Source of the DNA: Nymphaea colorata
Lineage: Eukaryota; Streptophyta; Magnoliopsida; Nymphaeales; Nymphaeaceae
Length of the DNA: 64,000 bases
Reading direction: 5' to 3'
Assembly (NCBI RefSeq): GCF_008831285.2
Contig: NC_045138.2
Span: forward strand, 12,910,571-12,974,570
A model generated the notes under the pieces. The model was not told where the DNA came from and did not search any database. It worked only from the letters and a program-made list of their open reading frames with translations. A program made the translations under genes and the position numbers. This document shows positions 35,312 to 50,300 of this stretch, in pieces; the stretch's first letter is position 1; every line of letters starts with the position of its first letter.

Positions 35312-35482
35312 TTTTTGACGGACGTCGAATACTGCAAGTTCTTCTCATTGGTCGGGGGCCGAGCCTAACAGCGCCCCTTTTTCGAACAGCGAAACAGGAA
35401 GCAGATAACCAAGATCCCACATAACTAGCTTCCAAAATCTCCAGTGTCTACACTTGCTGCTCCTTCTTGCTCTTTCGAATCC
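35205..35482 (+). promoter_or_regulatory. Putative hydrolase promoter and 5' UTR
   Basis: A TATATATA / TATATATTTA run lies at 35,205-35,232 and an ATTGG (inverted CCAAT) box at about 35,347. A TAG stop in the CDS frame lies shortly before the chosen ATG at 35483, so translation cannot start further upstream. The transcription start is unknown. Confidence 0.3.
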
Positions 35483-38400
35483 ATGATTCCAACGAAATCA
35501 GGCTCTGAGTTCCCAATAGTGGAAACCAGAGACGGGGTGAAGCTTCAGGCCAGAGTCTACAGGCCCAGGGAGGACATGGCCAACTTGGTCATCGTCCTGG
35601 TGCATCCGTATACCGTGTTGGGGGGAGTCCAGGGACTCATGAAGGGCATCGCCGGTGGGTTGGCAAATAGGGGCTACAAGGCGGTTACCTTTGACATGAG
35701 AGGAGCCGGCAGATCAACAGGGAGGGCCTCCCTCACCGGCTCATCCGAAGTCAATGATACCGTGGATGTCTGCAGATGGGTACTGCAGAATCTTGGTTCA
35801 GATAGGATCCTGCTTGTGGGTTCATCTGCAGGTACACTTTCTAACATTTCTTTGCCTTTGCATTTGTTTTTCTCATCGTAGTTGGCATATGAATGCGAAC
35901 TTCCTGCTTCATTCTCTTTTGGTCCTCATAATTTTTTATCTTAGATTGACTGGGAGCAGTGATACTGTATATAACATTTTAGATGTTTTCCTCTTTTTTT
36001 TTCCAGTTTTCATTGCAAAATCTATGAATTCGATTGGGTTAATTGGACGATTTTTTATTTTACTGTGTTCCTTGACGAGCTTGAAGATGAGGATATGGGT
36101 GTCTTTACAACCTGCTGTACAAATTCCCAGCACCTTCATAGGCAGTTGATAAGAAAAAAATATAGATAGTTGATTCTAAATCATATGAAATCTGTGAGGA
36201 AAATCATGTCGCGGAACACAGAGAGAAACATGTAGTTTGCTTTTAAACGTGGATAATAGGATTTCGGAAGAAACTATCACAGTTTGCAGATAAGTTGTCT
36301 ATAGACCATGCAAAACACAAACATGTGAAAATACCAGCTCGAAGAAGGTTTCATACCAGGGAAGGATGAGGCAATTGAAGCAAATGTGTGTAACTAAAGC
36401 TAGACCTCTTGATATATACATACTTTTTGGTGATCCTCTCTCATACTTCTCATGTCGAAGAAAACATGCCTAATTGCAAATGCAGAGAAATGACCTTGAA
36501 TAAAAGTCACGAAGCCTGAAAGATTATTGTCCAAGATTGTGGAGAGCAAATTGATAGCCACTAGAAAAGATTGAAGGAGTTCCGAATATGAAGGGAATTG
36601 ATGTATTAGCCAAAATTAGCAACTAATTGGCCAACCAGTCATGACTAGGCAACTAGTCAACTGGCAAACCAGCTGACCAGTCCATGATCAGCGACTCTGC
36701 TGGGGCATGCTGAGGGATCAGTTGACCAATTTGGTGGACTTTTTGTTCTAGGTACATCTATTAGTCTATTATTGTTCTTTCTGTTAGTACCTAATATTTA
36801 TTTCACATTCTCACTGAATTTTATGTCTTACTTGGACCCTAATGTTGACTAATCTCGATTGATTTTTTTTTTTTGGGACTTGACTCACTGTGCCTGAGTT
36901 CCAATTTTGAAAATTTAAAAATACACAATTAATGCCAATGCTGGGATCAGCCATAACTTCCATTAGACACACGGCCTCAAGTGCCAGCTGGCCCTTTAAT
37001 TAACTAGCTGATTTTTCATGCTTAAGGCAGGTTAATGAATGCTATTTAAAGATAGTCGTGAAAGAAACTCATTTCTTTCTCCTTTCTAATTGTGTGACAT
37101 TCTGCAATCATGGTAAAGGGTAGTATTTCTCATTGATTATCATGCCAATTAAATCACAAAAAAAAAAAATTAAGGCTGGAACTTGATGAATGAGTAGGCA
37201 AGGTTAAATTGTCGCAATCGAGTATCCCCAATTATTGGGAGTATTTGTTTAGATTTAACTGTCGTCATTCACCCATGAATGACTGCAATGCCAGAGACTA
37301 CACACAAGTTGTCTGCTGTGAGTTGTCCTATCCTCTTTCTCTAGGAGACAGTGACACATTTGTTTGTGCATTCACTTGTGGCAGATTATAACTTCTGAAA
37401 CTGTTCAGTAGTTAAAGTTGCAGATTTTCTTGAACGAATTTAGTTCAACTTCAGCCATTCGTATCAAGAAAAAGTGACCCCAATATCAAAGGTTAGAAAT
37501 TCCTATAACATGTTCTATTCTTTTCCATAGGCCACATATATTTGTAGTAGTTAATCATGATCATGTTTTAACTTTTAGATTGGCTCGTAAACATTCCTGT
37601 GCTTTATCTTGTTGTGAGTGACATTAAAACACTCGATTGCATATCACTCAAGTAACGACATGGAAGTGTGTTTACTAGAACAGTGTGCAAAACTAGACTC
37701 TCAAATTAGCTGACTGGTGCTCCTGCATAATGTCCGTAGCAAAGGCAATTCCTAAGGATTGACATTGATGCCAGTTAGACTTTAGATTGCCGCATTACCT
37801 CGTGTGTGTTTCTGGGGTCCATCATACTTATTTATGCAGAGTGATGCAGTACATTCAGAACGCACAACAGGTTCCTTAGAATTGCCTTTGAGGAAAAAAA
37901 GGTTTTGAGAATCATCAGCCTTGTCACATATTAATTTAACTGATCACATTTTTGCAACTGAAGTTGGTTCCTCTTTCATCATACATCAAAAAGGTTAAGA
38001 AGCTTATTCCATCAGTTACCACTATGACTGTATATGCTTACCCCAAAAGCAGGTTAGCATAATCATCCTTTTAAGTTAAAAATATAAATGTTTGTGAAAT
38101 TATATAGGATGTTATGTCCTCTGCATTTGCTTGATTCTTGAGATGCTCTTTGGCATAGTTAATATGTGAACTGGTTGAACCAGTGTCACAAAAAATGCAT
38201 TTTTTTTTTCGAAAAAAAAATGCGATAAATTAAATTACAGTTTAAAACTTAAAAAAACGTTAAAAACGAAAAAAGGCGTTTTTTTAATTCGTCTTTTTTG
38301 CTTTTTTTCACTTTTTTCAATTTTTTCATTGTTTTCATTTTTTTTTAATGCCAAACAATTTTTTTTTCATTTTCTATTTTTTATTTGTTGCAACTTGCAA

Positions 38401-41285
38401 GTCTACTTATCTTTTGATGTTTGTGTTATTAGTTTTTCACTTATTTTATTTTCCTCCCATTTTTAGTTTTCTTAATTTTTTAAAAATTTACCGTATTTTT
38501 CCCTTTTTTTCTCGTTTTTTTCAAGCTCGCAGTATTATACCCGAGAAAAACCTCGCTGTCTATGTCACACGGGTGCGGGTGTGATACGGGTACGGTACGG
38601 GGATACGGGTGCGGACACGGCAATTTTCAAAATTTTTGGATACGTGGACACGGTACATTTTATATTTAAAAAAAATAAATAAAAAAAACATTAAAGTAAT
38701 AGTTAAATCTTACAAAAAAGTTTGTTTTATCACAGTATTTGAAAGGATTATTGATGGAAATAATTGGATGGATCACAAAAAATTGATAAAATAAAAAAAA
38801 ACATTAAAATTTTAATTTTTATTTTCTGCCGTGTCCGCACCCGCGTGTCCGAGTGTCGACATTGACACCTGGGCTATTTTGCCGTGTCCGTGTGACATAG
38901 CTCGCCGTTTAAAACTCCGAAATGTTATTTGTGACTATGGTTGAACATATTGCCCACTATTTCCTTGTAGAGCATTTACAAGCACTACATTGTGTTGGCA
39001 ATTGGTGAAATGGATATTCATCAAAGTTTGTTGTGAAGGATAGGTATCCTATGACTGATGATCTTTGTCACATGAGTACGGGTATGGGTGCAAGTGCAGA
39101 TTTGGGTGCCGAGCAATTTCAAAAAACTTGAATATGGTGGCACAACCATTCAATGCATGGCGATATATGTCACATGGGTGCGGGTGCAGTGCAATTTTCA
39201 CAAAAAAAAAGGAATATACCAATACAAAAAAATCTTGAGCATTTATTTAGATTTAGAGTAGTGCATCATGAAACAATAGGACATACATCTCCAGTCTCCA
39301 CATATGTTCACTTCCAGAACATCTTCGATTTTATAGAATTGGTAAAAACCAGTCTGTAGGCTAGCAGTTGGTTTGTAACATTGAATAAGATCAGATACGC
39401 CTAGTTAACTCATTAGTCATTAGTAGTTGCCAATATGCACTTTATGAAACTAAAGCAACTGGGAACCTGCTGCAAATATAAATAAGATGGTTCAGGTTAG
39501 AGGTACGGCTGTGCAGGTGGAGTACATCCAAGTGAGATTTTTCAACTTTTTTATTGCACCAGACTAAACTTAAAGCTGAGGCTTGATATATTTAGCATAA
39601 TGGAGCATGAGGGCATACTTTTTGCCAGAGGTTTGGCACATCAGTTGGTAGAGCCAGTTGCCAGCAGACATACAGAGAGAGGGTTGAGCGGCCAAGGGTC
39701 TCACTTGGCATTGGCTGGAGATCTCACACAACAATCAGCAGTTGCCAAAGGCAGTTGAGCAGGAGTTGTTGACAAGGGAGAGAGGGTTGAGTAGGAGAGG
39801 TTGGTTGAACCCTTTCCTGTGTATATAATGATTGTAAATCCAAGAAAAGGAAATCTATTGGGCTTGGTCAAAATTGACCGAGTAGAGAAAAGGATGGATT
39901 CATGCTTGGGTGCATTGACTGCTTTCAACATGGTCAAAGCTGTGTCCAGATCCGCATGTCAACTCAGGTGTATCGGTCAAATTGAGGTGTCTGTGTGACA
40001 TAGAATTAATGGTATGATCACCGTGAACTGTCAAATAGACTATTAGTTTCCAGATATGGTCTAGAATAAAATGTATCATCCCATTTTACTGAGGATAGTA
40101 ATAGGAAATTTCAATTAGTTTTCTGGTGTGATTCCTTGTGCTATTGACGACAGAGCCTAAAAGGTTCCTTGGAATTTCAACCTTGGTCAAATAGATTATT
40201 CAGAATTTTGTCAACACACCCAATACTTTTCTTTGGATCTTGCTTTGGTTGCACACAGTGTATTATTTTTCTCTAGGAGCATGTGGTTGATTAAGAAAAT
40301 TAAAATTTTATTAAATATTTTTATGTTAGTAAGAGGAAATTTGACTTGTATCACCATAATTCCTGCCATGGTATACCACACTCCCATGGTACCAACAGCA
40401 TGGAACTTTCATGATCTTTATTTCTTTGCACTTCTTATCCTGTAATTTCTCTGGCTGCAAAAGGTATCATGCATCAGAAAAAATAGATGAAGAGGTGTCC
40501 TTCTTTGCAGAAAAAGATGTATTAGTTTCCAATTTAATATCTAATGAAGTATCATGGATGTTGGTAAATCTGTAATAACAGATATTTGAGGCAAAAATTT
40601 TGTCTTTCTTGCACGAGAAAAGCTTTTATCATTGCATGTAGTGTCGTTCAAAAACGTGGCCCTTAGAAGCACCATTTTATCCAAGTTAGCATGGCTGAAC
40701 TCTGAATGCATTATAGCAACTCAGGTTGACCTGTCCATCAGTCCTTTGTCCCTGGGCAGCCAATGTTAAATTGGGATCACCAATTTGTTGTTGTTCTTGG
40801 TGTCATTAATCATGTGGGAACTTGAGAGAAAGTGCATGATAGTCACAAATACTAGATTCTTAGTAGTGGGGCTTCTCTGAGGGCACGTTTGCTTCCCAGG
40901 AAATCTACTGTAGCTGCGGAAAAAAAATTCAAATTTTCAAAAAATATAACCGTCAAAGTCATTTTCGGAATTTTTTTTCCGAAAATTTCTTTCCACTCGG
41001 AGGGGTGGAAAAAATTCTGGAGACAAAAAAATGACCGTTGGGCTTCTCGGTCTCTGATTCTTCACAACAGCGCCTCAGCTTCCTCTTCTCCCATCCGCAA
41101 CAGCTCTTCTACAGCTGGAACGACAGTTCTCCGTGGCTTCCGACCATTTGAAGTAAAGGGAAGATGGTCATTATGAAGCTAGAGACGACAGCCTCAGCAC
41201 CCTCTTCTTGGGTTTTCGGCGACCCATAGTCATGACAAAGGGTTTCAAATTTCAATGCCAAGGGTTAGAGGAAGAGAGAGAGCGA

Positions 41286-41329
<44 letters not shown>

Positions 41330-44300
41330 TAGTTCCTGCAATTGGAATGGTTTTCTTTGTGAAGCTATATTCTAATGGGACATGAAATTGACCTGATTCG
41401 TGCAAGTCATCCGAAATTCTATGATAAGTTAATCGATTTCAGTTCTGTTTGAAGCGAATGCATTCTTAGAACAGTGAAAATGTAGAGACACATTCACACA
41501 CATAAGAAACTAAGAAACTAGTTTCCTGAAACTTGTTTCCAATCCATCAAACTAAGAAACAAGTTTCAAGGAAATTTGTTTCTCAGTCATCATACACATA
41601 GCAAAATGAGAATGGGAAAGATCTTTCCCTTTCCTTTATTCCAGGAAACTTATTTCCAAAAACTTTTTTCCAATTCCAGGTTTCCAATCCATCAAACGGC
41701 CCCTGAGGCATTATTCATGTTAAAGAGTGTTTCTGCAATATTAGGAAGTTGAATAGTAGTTCTTTAAATATTTTCTTATATTTAGTGGACTAATTTTGTA
41801 ATTGTTATGTTGCCAACCCTAATCTCTTTTAATATGAGATTAGGGTCACGTGAATAAGCAAGAAAGTGTTTTCCTCTCTCTCTCTCTCTTTCTCTCGTCC
41901 CCTTCTTCCTCCAATATTCAACATGGTATCAGAGCAATAGACCTAGGGCTGTATGATCTAGGGTTTCACACCTAGGGTTCCCTTCTCCTCTCAACTCTCC
42001 TCTCTTCCGCCAAACTAGGGTTTCACACCTAGGGTTCTTGCTGTTTACAAATCAAGCAAGTTGATTGGTTGGTGGATAGGGGCTAATCACGTTTTTAACA
42101 TGTGAAAACGTGATTAACACCCTTGTGTTGCTGCTGCTGTCGTGAAGTTGCTGAAAGCTGCTGCCGTTGAAGCTTATCACGTCGATGAAATGGTGAATCA
42201 GATCAGACCTTGCTGCAAAATCAAATCTAACTCAAGTGCAGCCGTGGAAGATGTTCAGGCCAAAGAATGTCGGATATGCTAAGGCAGTCTGATTTGTTTA
42301 GCCATGTGGTGCTTGGTGGATTCTCACAGGCAAAGGTATGTCGTGTGGGCAGGTTCAGTCTTTTTCCTGCATCGTTGAAGTGAGACAGGTTTTCTATACT
42401 GTCAAACTTGTGCTTGTTTGCTACCTATTATCAACATCTGAAAGTGCTGCCTGCTATCCACGTTTGAAAACAATCCGACAATTTGTTTTGTGTTTGTGTT
42501 CAACTTGATCCTTAAGTGGATCTCGTGGAGGTTATTGTTGCTGTAATCAAATTTTTATGTTGACCGTGTGGGGCAGAGTCAATCTACTGCTTGTGGATAT
42601 AATTTGACGTGAGGAGTAGAATGATCTACAGATCGTGGATATGAAATCTATAAGTTGAGGTCTCATTAGTTGTGAACTGCTGCTAATCGTAAAGTTCCTG
42701 CTTGTGTTGCAACTATCGGCTGAAATTATTTTGTTGAGTTGCTGCTTGAGTTTGTGCCTATGTTGCTGCCTGTTTTAGTGAATTTCTGAGTTGATGATTG
42801 GAGCCATAAGTGTGTTCTAGATTCTTCTATGCTGTCGTGCCTTGGTTGAAGTTAACTACTGCACCTTATACATACATATTGTGAGTACAATTCTGGTTGG
42901 AATTTAACTATGGCTGATGATAATGTGTCTGAGGGTTCCAATGACTACAAGATGGCTGGAAATTCCTTCTCATATGCCAGCACGACTGTGATAGACTCTT
43001 CATTCTCTGTTGGTGCTCCTACCGATGACCCAGATATGATGTGGAAGATAGATTTTGGCGCCTCCAGGCACTGTTGTAATCAACCACATATTTTTTCATC
43101 ATTAGTCAGGTTTTCTAACCACAACATGTCAGACTGGCTGATGGCAAGCTATCTCCTGTATTGGGCAGCGGTGATATTTATCTCCCACATTTAGGCACTA
43201 TTACCCACGTGTTCTATGCTCTACAGTTTCCTGTTAATTTGTTATCTGTTAAGCAACTGACTATTGATTTAAAGTGTAGAGTCATTTTTGACCCTAGTAC
43301 ATGTTCTTTTCAGGACTTATTAACTGGGAAGATGATTGGTGGCGGCCATGAACGTGAGGGTGTCTATTTCTTGTCTGTCCCAGTAAATGTTGCTGCATCT
43401 TTATTCTCCTCAAAGCCTTCTCCTTTTCAGTGGCATCTTAGACTGGGTCGTCCTTCAGTGTCAAAACTTCGTCGCATGCTTCCAGGTATTACTATATCAG
43501 AGTCCTTCTTATGTGATGCTTGCCAATTAGGCAAACATACACGGAGTAGCTTTCCTTTGAGTCAAGAACCATCTAGTCAAAGTCCATTTGATCTCCTTCA
43601 TGTGGATGTGTGGGGTCCTAATCGGGTTCCTTTTCACTCGCGTTTTCGGTATTATCTTGTTTTGGTTGATGATTTTACTCGAGTCAGTTGGGTATTCTTG
43701 TTACGGGAAAGATCCGAAGTCATATGTATTCTTCCTAAATTTGTCAAGGAAATAAAAACTCAGTTTGGTTTCATTGTCAAAAATTATTCGCACTGATAAT
43801 GCTCTTGAATTCAAATCTTCCGTTCTACTTTAGTTTTATACCAATCATGGAATTCGGCCTCAATATACTTGTCCACACACATCCCAACAAAATGGTGTTG
43901 CCGAACGCAAACATCGACAACTCCTAAATTTGGCCCGTACCCTCATGCTGCATTCTCACATGCCTGCCTACTTTTGGGGGGATGCTATTCTTACTGCATG
44001 TTACCCTCATTAACAGATTACCCTCGTCAGCCATCCAAGAACGTATTCCCATTCAACTTTTATATCCAAATCGACGACTATTTCATATACCTCCCAAAGT
44101 ATTTGGATGCACTTGCTTTGCACACATCGTAGGCTTAGACAAAAACAAACTTGTTGCTCAAGCCATCAAATGTGTATTTATTGGATACTCAGCCAATAAA
44201 AAAGGATATAAGTGCTTTGATCCCTAGACCAAGAAAGAGATTATCAGTACGGATGTTACATTCTTTGAGTCTCGTCCTTATTTTTCTTCTTCGAGTCCTC

Positions 44301-47300
44301 CTCTGTCTGAGATGCCTATACCTGTTCCTCTTCCCATTCCACCAGTGTCCCTTGAGTCCTTACCGCTATCTCAACCTATGTCACATGAACGTTTCTTTGA
44401 TCCTCCATTGGTTTACACTCGTCGTCTTGGTCCCTCTTCCAACCGCCTACCAGTGTCTTCTCAAGAGGTAAACTCCACTGATCAGACTGATTCAGGTTTA
44501 AATGATGAACACTATGCAGATGATCTCCCTATTGCTATTCGTAAGGGAAAGCGACAGTGCACACTACACCCGATTTCTAATTCTGTCTCTACTGACCATT
44601 TGAGTACAAGTTTGGTGTAGTTTGATCGAGCTCTGTCTAGTCACGTGATCCCTTCTTCTCACCATCAAGCCCTATTAGATTCATGGTGGCGGCATGCCAT
44701 GTAGGAGGAAATGGATGCTCTTATCTCTCGAGAGACTTGGGAATTGGTGGATCCATCGAGGCACTGTGATGTGGTTGGCTCCAAATGGGTGTTCACCATC
44801 AAGTATCATTCTGATGGTTCAGTTGAACGGTTCAAGGCACGTCTTGTCGCTAAATGATATACACAGACTTATGGTGTCGACTTCTTTGAGACCTTTTTAC
44901 CCGTGACTCGATTGGACTCTATTCGACTTATTATATCTCTTGCTGTCCAGCGACAATGGCCTTTATTTCAGCTGGACGTGAAAAATGCTTTTCTATATGG
45001 AGATCTGTCTGAAATTGTCTATATGCAGCAACCACCTGGTTTTGAGAGACAGGGGGAGTGTTCCAAGGTATGCAAATTAAAGAAGGCTATTTATGGGCTT
45101 AAACAGAGTCCTTGTGCATGGTTTCATAAGCTATCTGAGGTCTTGTCTAAATGTGGCTTTTGTCGGTCTCAACTTGATCACTCATTGTTTATCAAGTAAG
45201 GTACATCTGGTATAGTGATATTAATTGTTTACGTTGATGATATTGTTCTCATTGGGGAAAGTGATCAAGAGATAGCTCAGACAAAGGAGTTTCTTCATAA
45301 ACACTTTGTCACAAAAGACCTTGGACAACTCCGTTATTTTCTTGGTATTGAGGTGGCCCGTAGTAGTAAAGGAGTTGTGGTATCTCAGAGAAAATATGCT
45401 TTGGATCTTCTGCAAGAAATAGGTTTATTGGGGGCTAAACCTGCAACTCTCCCCATGAACTCTCACATTCATATACATGATGATGAATCAGAGCTTTTTG
45501 ACTCTAAATTTTACAGATCTCTAATAGGAAAACTGCTATATTTGACTGTCACTCGCCTTGACATTAGCTTCGCTATGAATAAACTAAGTCAATTCATGGA
45601 GAAACCTAGGAAAGTTCATTGGGACGCTGCTCTAATGGTTGTCAGTGTAAATCAGGCCTGAACTTGAGAATACAAATGCTTCAAGAGATACACTCTTGAA
45701 GATCCCAACAACTTCAATAGGTAATACACAACCAAACTTCAAACTTGAGGAGAAGATACCAAATCTATTAATCTCAAGAGAAGAATACACAAGAGAGGCC
45801 TAAAAGCCTTAACCAAACAAGGGACAACAATCCCATATATATAGTACAATGAAAGGGAGAGAAGAAGGAGGAGTTGGCTGTTGGGCCAGCTCCAACGGCT
45901 AGAAATCTAGCCGTTGGAAGCTGGTCCAACAGCTAGTTCCCTTTTACAAAAAGGAAAAGGTAAAAATAGAAAAAGAAAAGAAATAAAAAGTACATAAAAA
46001 GGAAAAGGAAAATGAAGCAAATAAAATAAAATACATAACACCTATGCATACATAGATATTCATATATACAAATCATATATGAAACATATGTATACTTACA
46101 TAATGTCTAATTTTTAAATTCTAACACCCCCCTCAAACTTACGGTGTGATCACCGAAAGTTTGCCAAGAAGAAACTGAAAACGTGCTGAAGCAAGTGCCT
46201 TGGTGAAGAAATCTCCAAGTTGATATTCGGAAGGGACAAAGGATATATCGATTGTTCGGCTAAGATATTCTTCTCTCACATAGTGACAATCCATTTCAAT
46301 ATGCTTCGTCCTTTCATGAAAAGTATGATTGCTAGCAATATAGATGACACTTTTATTGTCGCAGCAGAGCTTGGTTGCTTCATTTAAGTCAATTCCAATG
46401 TCCTTCAATAAGCTTTTTAACCACACAATCTCCATGGTGGTGGTGGCCATGGCACGATATTATGCTTCAGTTGATGATAGAGAGACTTTATTTTGTTTTT
46501 TGCACCTCCACGAAATAAGAGAGACACCTAGAAAAACACAAAAACCGGTGGTGGAATGCCTGTTATTAGGATCTCCACCCCAATCAGCATCAGTATAGGC
46601 AATCATATTCAAGTTTGATGAGGAGGATAGAAAAAGTCCTTTAGTGATTGTGTGTTTGACATATCGAACAATCCTCAATGCGGCTCCCATGTGTACAGAA
46701 GTGGGTCTTTGTTGAAACTGACTTATGACATGTACCGCATGTGATATGTCGGGCCTTGTGATGGATAAATATGTGAGAGCTCCAACCAATTGACGAAATG
46801 GAGTGGGATTTTCTAGAATTTCTCTATCATCAATCTTCATCTTTACTCCTAAGGCTTCAGGAGTGTCTACCACCTTGTCATCAGTGATGCCTGATCTGCT
46901 TATAATGTCATTGGCAAACTTCATTTGTGAGAGTAAGTATCCTCTTCTACTATAAGCTACTTCAATACCAAGAAAATAGGTTAGTTTACCCAAATCAGTC
47001 ATTTCAAATTCATTCTTTAGAAAGTCCTTTACCTGCATAATTCCGTTGGCATCATTACCTGTAATAATCATATCATCTACATATAAAAGTAACACAATTA
47101 TACCTATAATAGTATTTTTAACAAACATAGCAGTGTCAGAATAGCATGATTTAAAACCTTGTTTGAACATAACATTGCTAAACATGTCAAACCAAGCTTT
47201 TGGAGCTTGTTTCAAGCCATATAATGCCTTTCTAAGATAAAGAACTTTTCCTTGAGGTAAATCAAGCCCAGGGGGTGAATCCATGTATACCTCTTCATTT

Positions 47301-50300
47301 AAGTATCCATTCAAAAAAGCATTTTTGACATCCAATTGATATATAGACCATTGTTTAATGGAGGCAATGGCAATAAGAGCTCTAACAGAGGTCATACGAG
47401 CAACATGGGCGAAGGTTTCTTCGTAATCAATCCCATATTCTTGGGCATATCCTTTGGCAACAAGTCTAGCTTTATACCTTTCAAGTGATCCATCACTTCT
47501 AGTCTTGACGTTGTAAACCCACCTACATCCTATTGTCCTTTTCCCTATAGGAAGAGACACAATGTCCCAAGTTTTATTGTCTTCAAGGGCTCTAAGTTCA
47601 TTGTTCATTGCTTCAATCCAATGTGGGTTAGTTTTGGCTTCTAGATAGGATGAAGGTTCAACATGAGAGTGATTAGCTAATAAGCAAGCTCTATGTTTTG
47701 GGGAAAAAGACTCATAGGAAACAAATTTTTGAGGTGGATGAGAATCTCTTTGAGATTTCCTAAGAGTAGGTTGAGACTCTTGGATGTTTTGTTGAGACCT
47801 CTTATAAACTATAACTTCTCTTGGTGATCCATCACTTCTTGGTGAAGATCTATCAAAAGGAGTATTCTCAACGTCATTTTGAGCATCATTATGTGAAGAA
47901 GGCAAAACATCATCATCATTATCAACATCATCATCATTTATCCATAAAAAAGAATAGTCATCTTCATGCTTGGGTTTATTTTCATTAAAGCCATTTTCTT
48001 CTTCTAAAAATATCACATTTCTTGAAACATACACCTTATCTTTTTCAATATCATAGCATCTATACCCTTTTTGAGTTTCGGAATAGCCAATAAAGACACA
48101 TTGAATAGCCCTAGATGAAAATTTATCATTTTTGTCATTTAAAATGAAACATTTGCAACCAAAGACTTTGAATCTTTTATAAGTTGGCTCCAAATTAAAA
48201 AGTTTTTGAAAAGGTGAAATATTTTCTAAAACTTTAGAGGGCATTCTATTAATCAAGTAAATGGATGTTAAAATTGCTTCAGCCCAAAAATTTTTTGAAA
48301 CATTTTTTGATATAAGAAGAGCTCTTGTTGTTTCAAGAATATGTCTATGTTTTCTTTCGGCGACTCCATTTTGTTGGGGGGTTTTGGGACAAGACTTTTG
48401 GTGTATAACTCCCTTTTCTTTTAGGAATTCTTCAAATTCATTGGAAATGAATTCTCCCCCGGAATCACTTCTAAAAATTTTAAGGTTTGCATCAAATTGA
48501 GTTTTGATCATGTTGTAAAAGTTTTTAAAATTCATAAAGACTTCCGATTTGCGTTTAAGAAAGTAAACCCAAGCATATCGAGAGTAATCATCCACAAAAA
48601 TGACATAATAAAGCAAACCACCTTTAGACATAATAGGAGCGGGACCCCATACATCCGAATGCACTAATTCAAAAGGTGCTTTTTCAACAAAATTTCTATT
48701 TCCAAAAGGTAAAGCCTTAATTTTGGCTTTAATACAATCATCACAAGAGATCATTTCTTTACATTTCTCTTCCAAAAAAGGGATACAAAACATTTTTCCT
48801 AAACTTGAATGCCCAAGTCTTTGATGTCAAACTTGAATGTCACTCTTCTTGATTATATTGCAAGTAGGGTTGGAAAGATCCAAATAGTCAACATAGTAGA
48901 GATCATTTTTCCTAGAACCTTCCCCAATCGTCTTCTTGAAAAGATGGTCCTGTATCAAAAATTTATTTTGTGAGAAGATAATATCACATCCATGATTTGT
49001 TATTTGAGAAACCGACAAGAGATTTAAGTTAAGTTTGGGAATAAATCTAACTTTTGGTATTTTAAAAACTTTTGAATTAAAATTTTGATCAATATTCTCA
49101 ACACATTTGATTTCAAGAGGAGTTCCATCGGCGATTTTAACAAATGGGCACGATTCTTCCTTAGTGCATTCGGTAAGCAAAGAATTACAAGGGGTCATAT
49201 GAAGTGAAGCTCCGGAATCAAGAATCCAAGAGTACTTACTTGATGATGTAGATGCCACGGTTGCTCCGGAGATTGGAGAAGTCCCTCCTCCTTTGAAAAG
49301 CGGTTGAAGAGCATCAATAAGCTTTGGTTGGAGGGCACTTACAAGTTTGTCTAGGTCAAATCGATTGCTTTCTTCATACATTGTCTCAGCCACACTTGTC
49401 TTTTTATCAAATCTCCTCAATTTAGGACATCTAAGTTTGGTATGTCCTTCTTCTTGGCAATGGAAACATATAATCTTCTTGTTGCCATTATTGCTATGCT
49501 CATAGTTTCGATTAAAGTGAGGAGGCCTATAAGTTCTCATATGAGCACCGGGTCTTGAGGTAGCAAGAACACTTTCACTCTTGTCTTTTGAAAAATTGAG
49601 TCTATTCTCCTCCATTTGAAGTTCCGCTATGGCTTTGTTCATAGATGGCATTTTATGCCTATGGAGCAAGGAAGTTTTGACTCCATCATATTCCGATCTA
49701 AGACCAAGAATGAATTTATAAAATTTCTCCCTTTGGATTTGTTTTTCTCTAACTCCAATGTCTCTTGGATCATACCATTCGGGTTCAAATAGAGCAAGTT
49801 CGTCCCATAATTGCTCCATTTCTCCAACGTATTCTTTAATGGACTTGTCTCCTTGTTGGAGACTTGCAATCTTCATTTGAAGATTGCACATGTAGGCCAC
49901 ATCCTTCATAGTGTGGGTTTTCTTGAGGAATTCCTAAGCTTCATGAGCAAAATTATGTTTTGCTATTTGGCCCATGGTTGTAGTATCAACACAAGCAATA
50001 ATCCAAGTGATAATCTTGTGGTGTCCTATTTTCCACTCTTCCCATTTTCTCTCATATTCATTCATAGCCTTGTCTTTTTCAACTCCATCTAGTTCTTGAG
50101 CTTTACCATCTATGGTCTTGGTGAGGACTAATTGAGGTTCACTTTTTGACCCATCAACGAGTCCCCATAGGCCTTTACTTCTAATAAAATGTTCCATAGT
50201 TTTTGCCCAAGAAACATAATTTGATGAAGTTAATTTGGGAAGAGGAGTAGAGGAAGTTCTTTCATCCATAATGTGTACCTTGTAAAGGAGACGTTGAGGT

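Noticed and set aside
48261-48500. Plus-strand 79-residue frame
   Set aside because: Antisense shadow of the copia integrase region.
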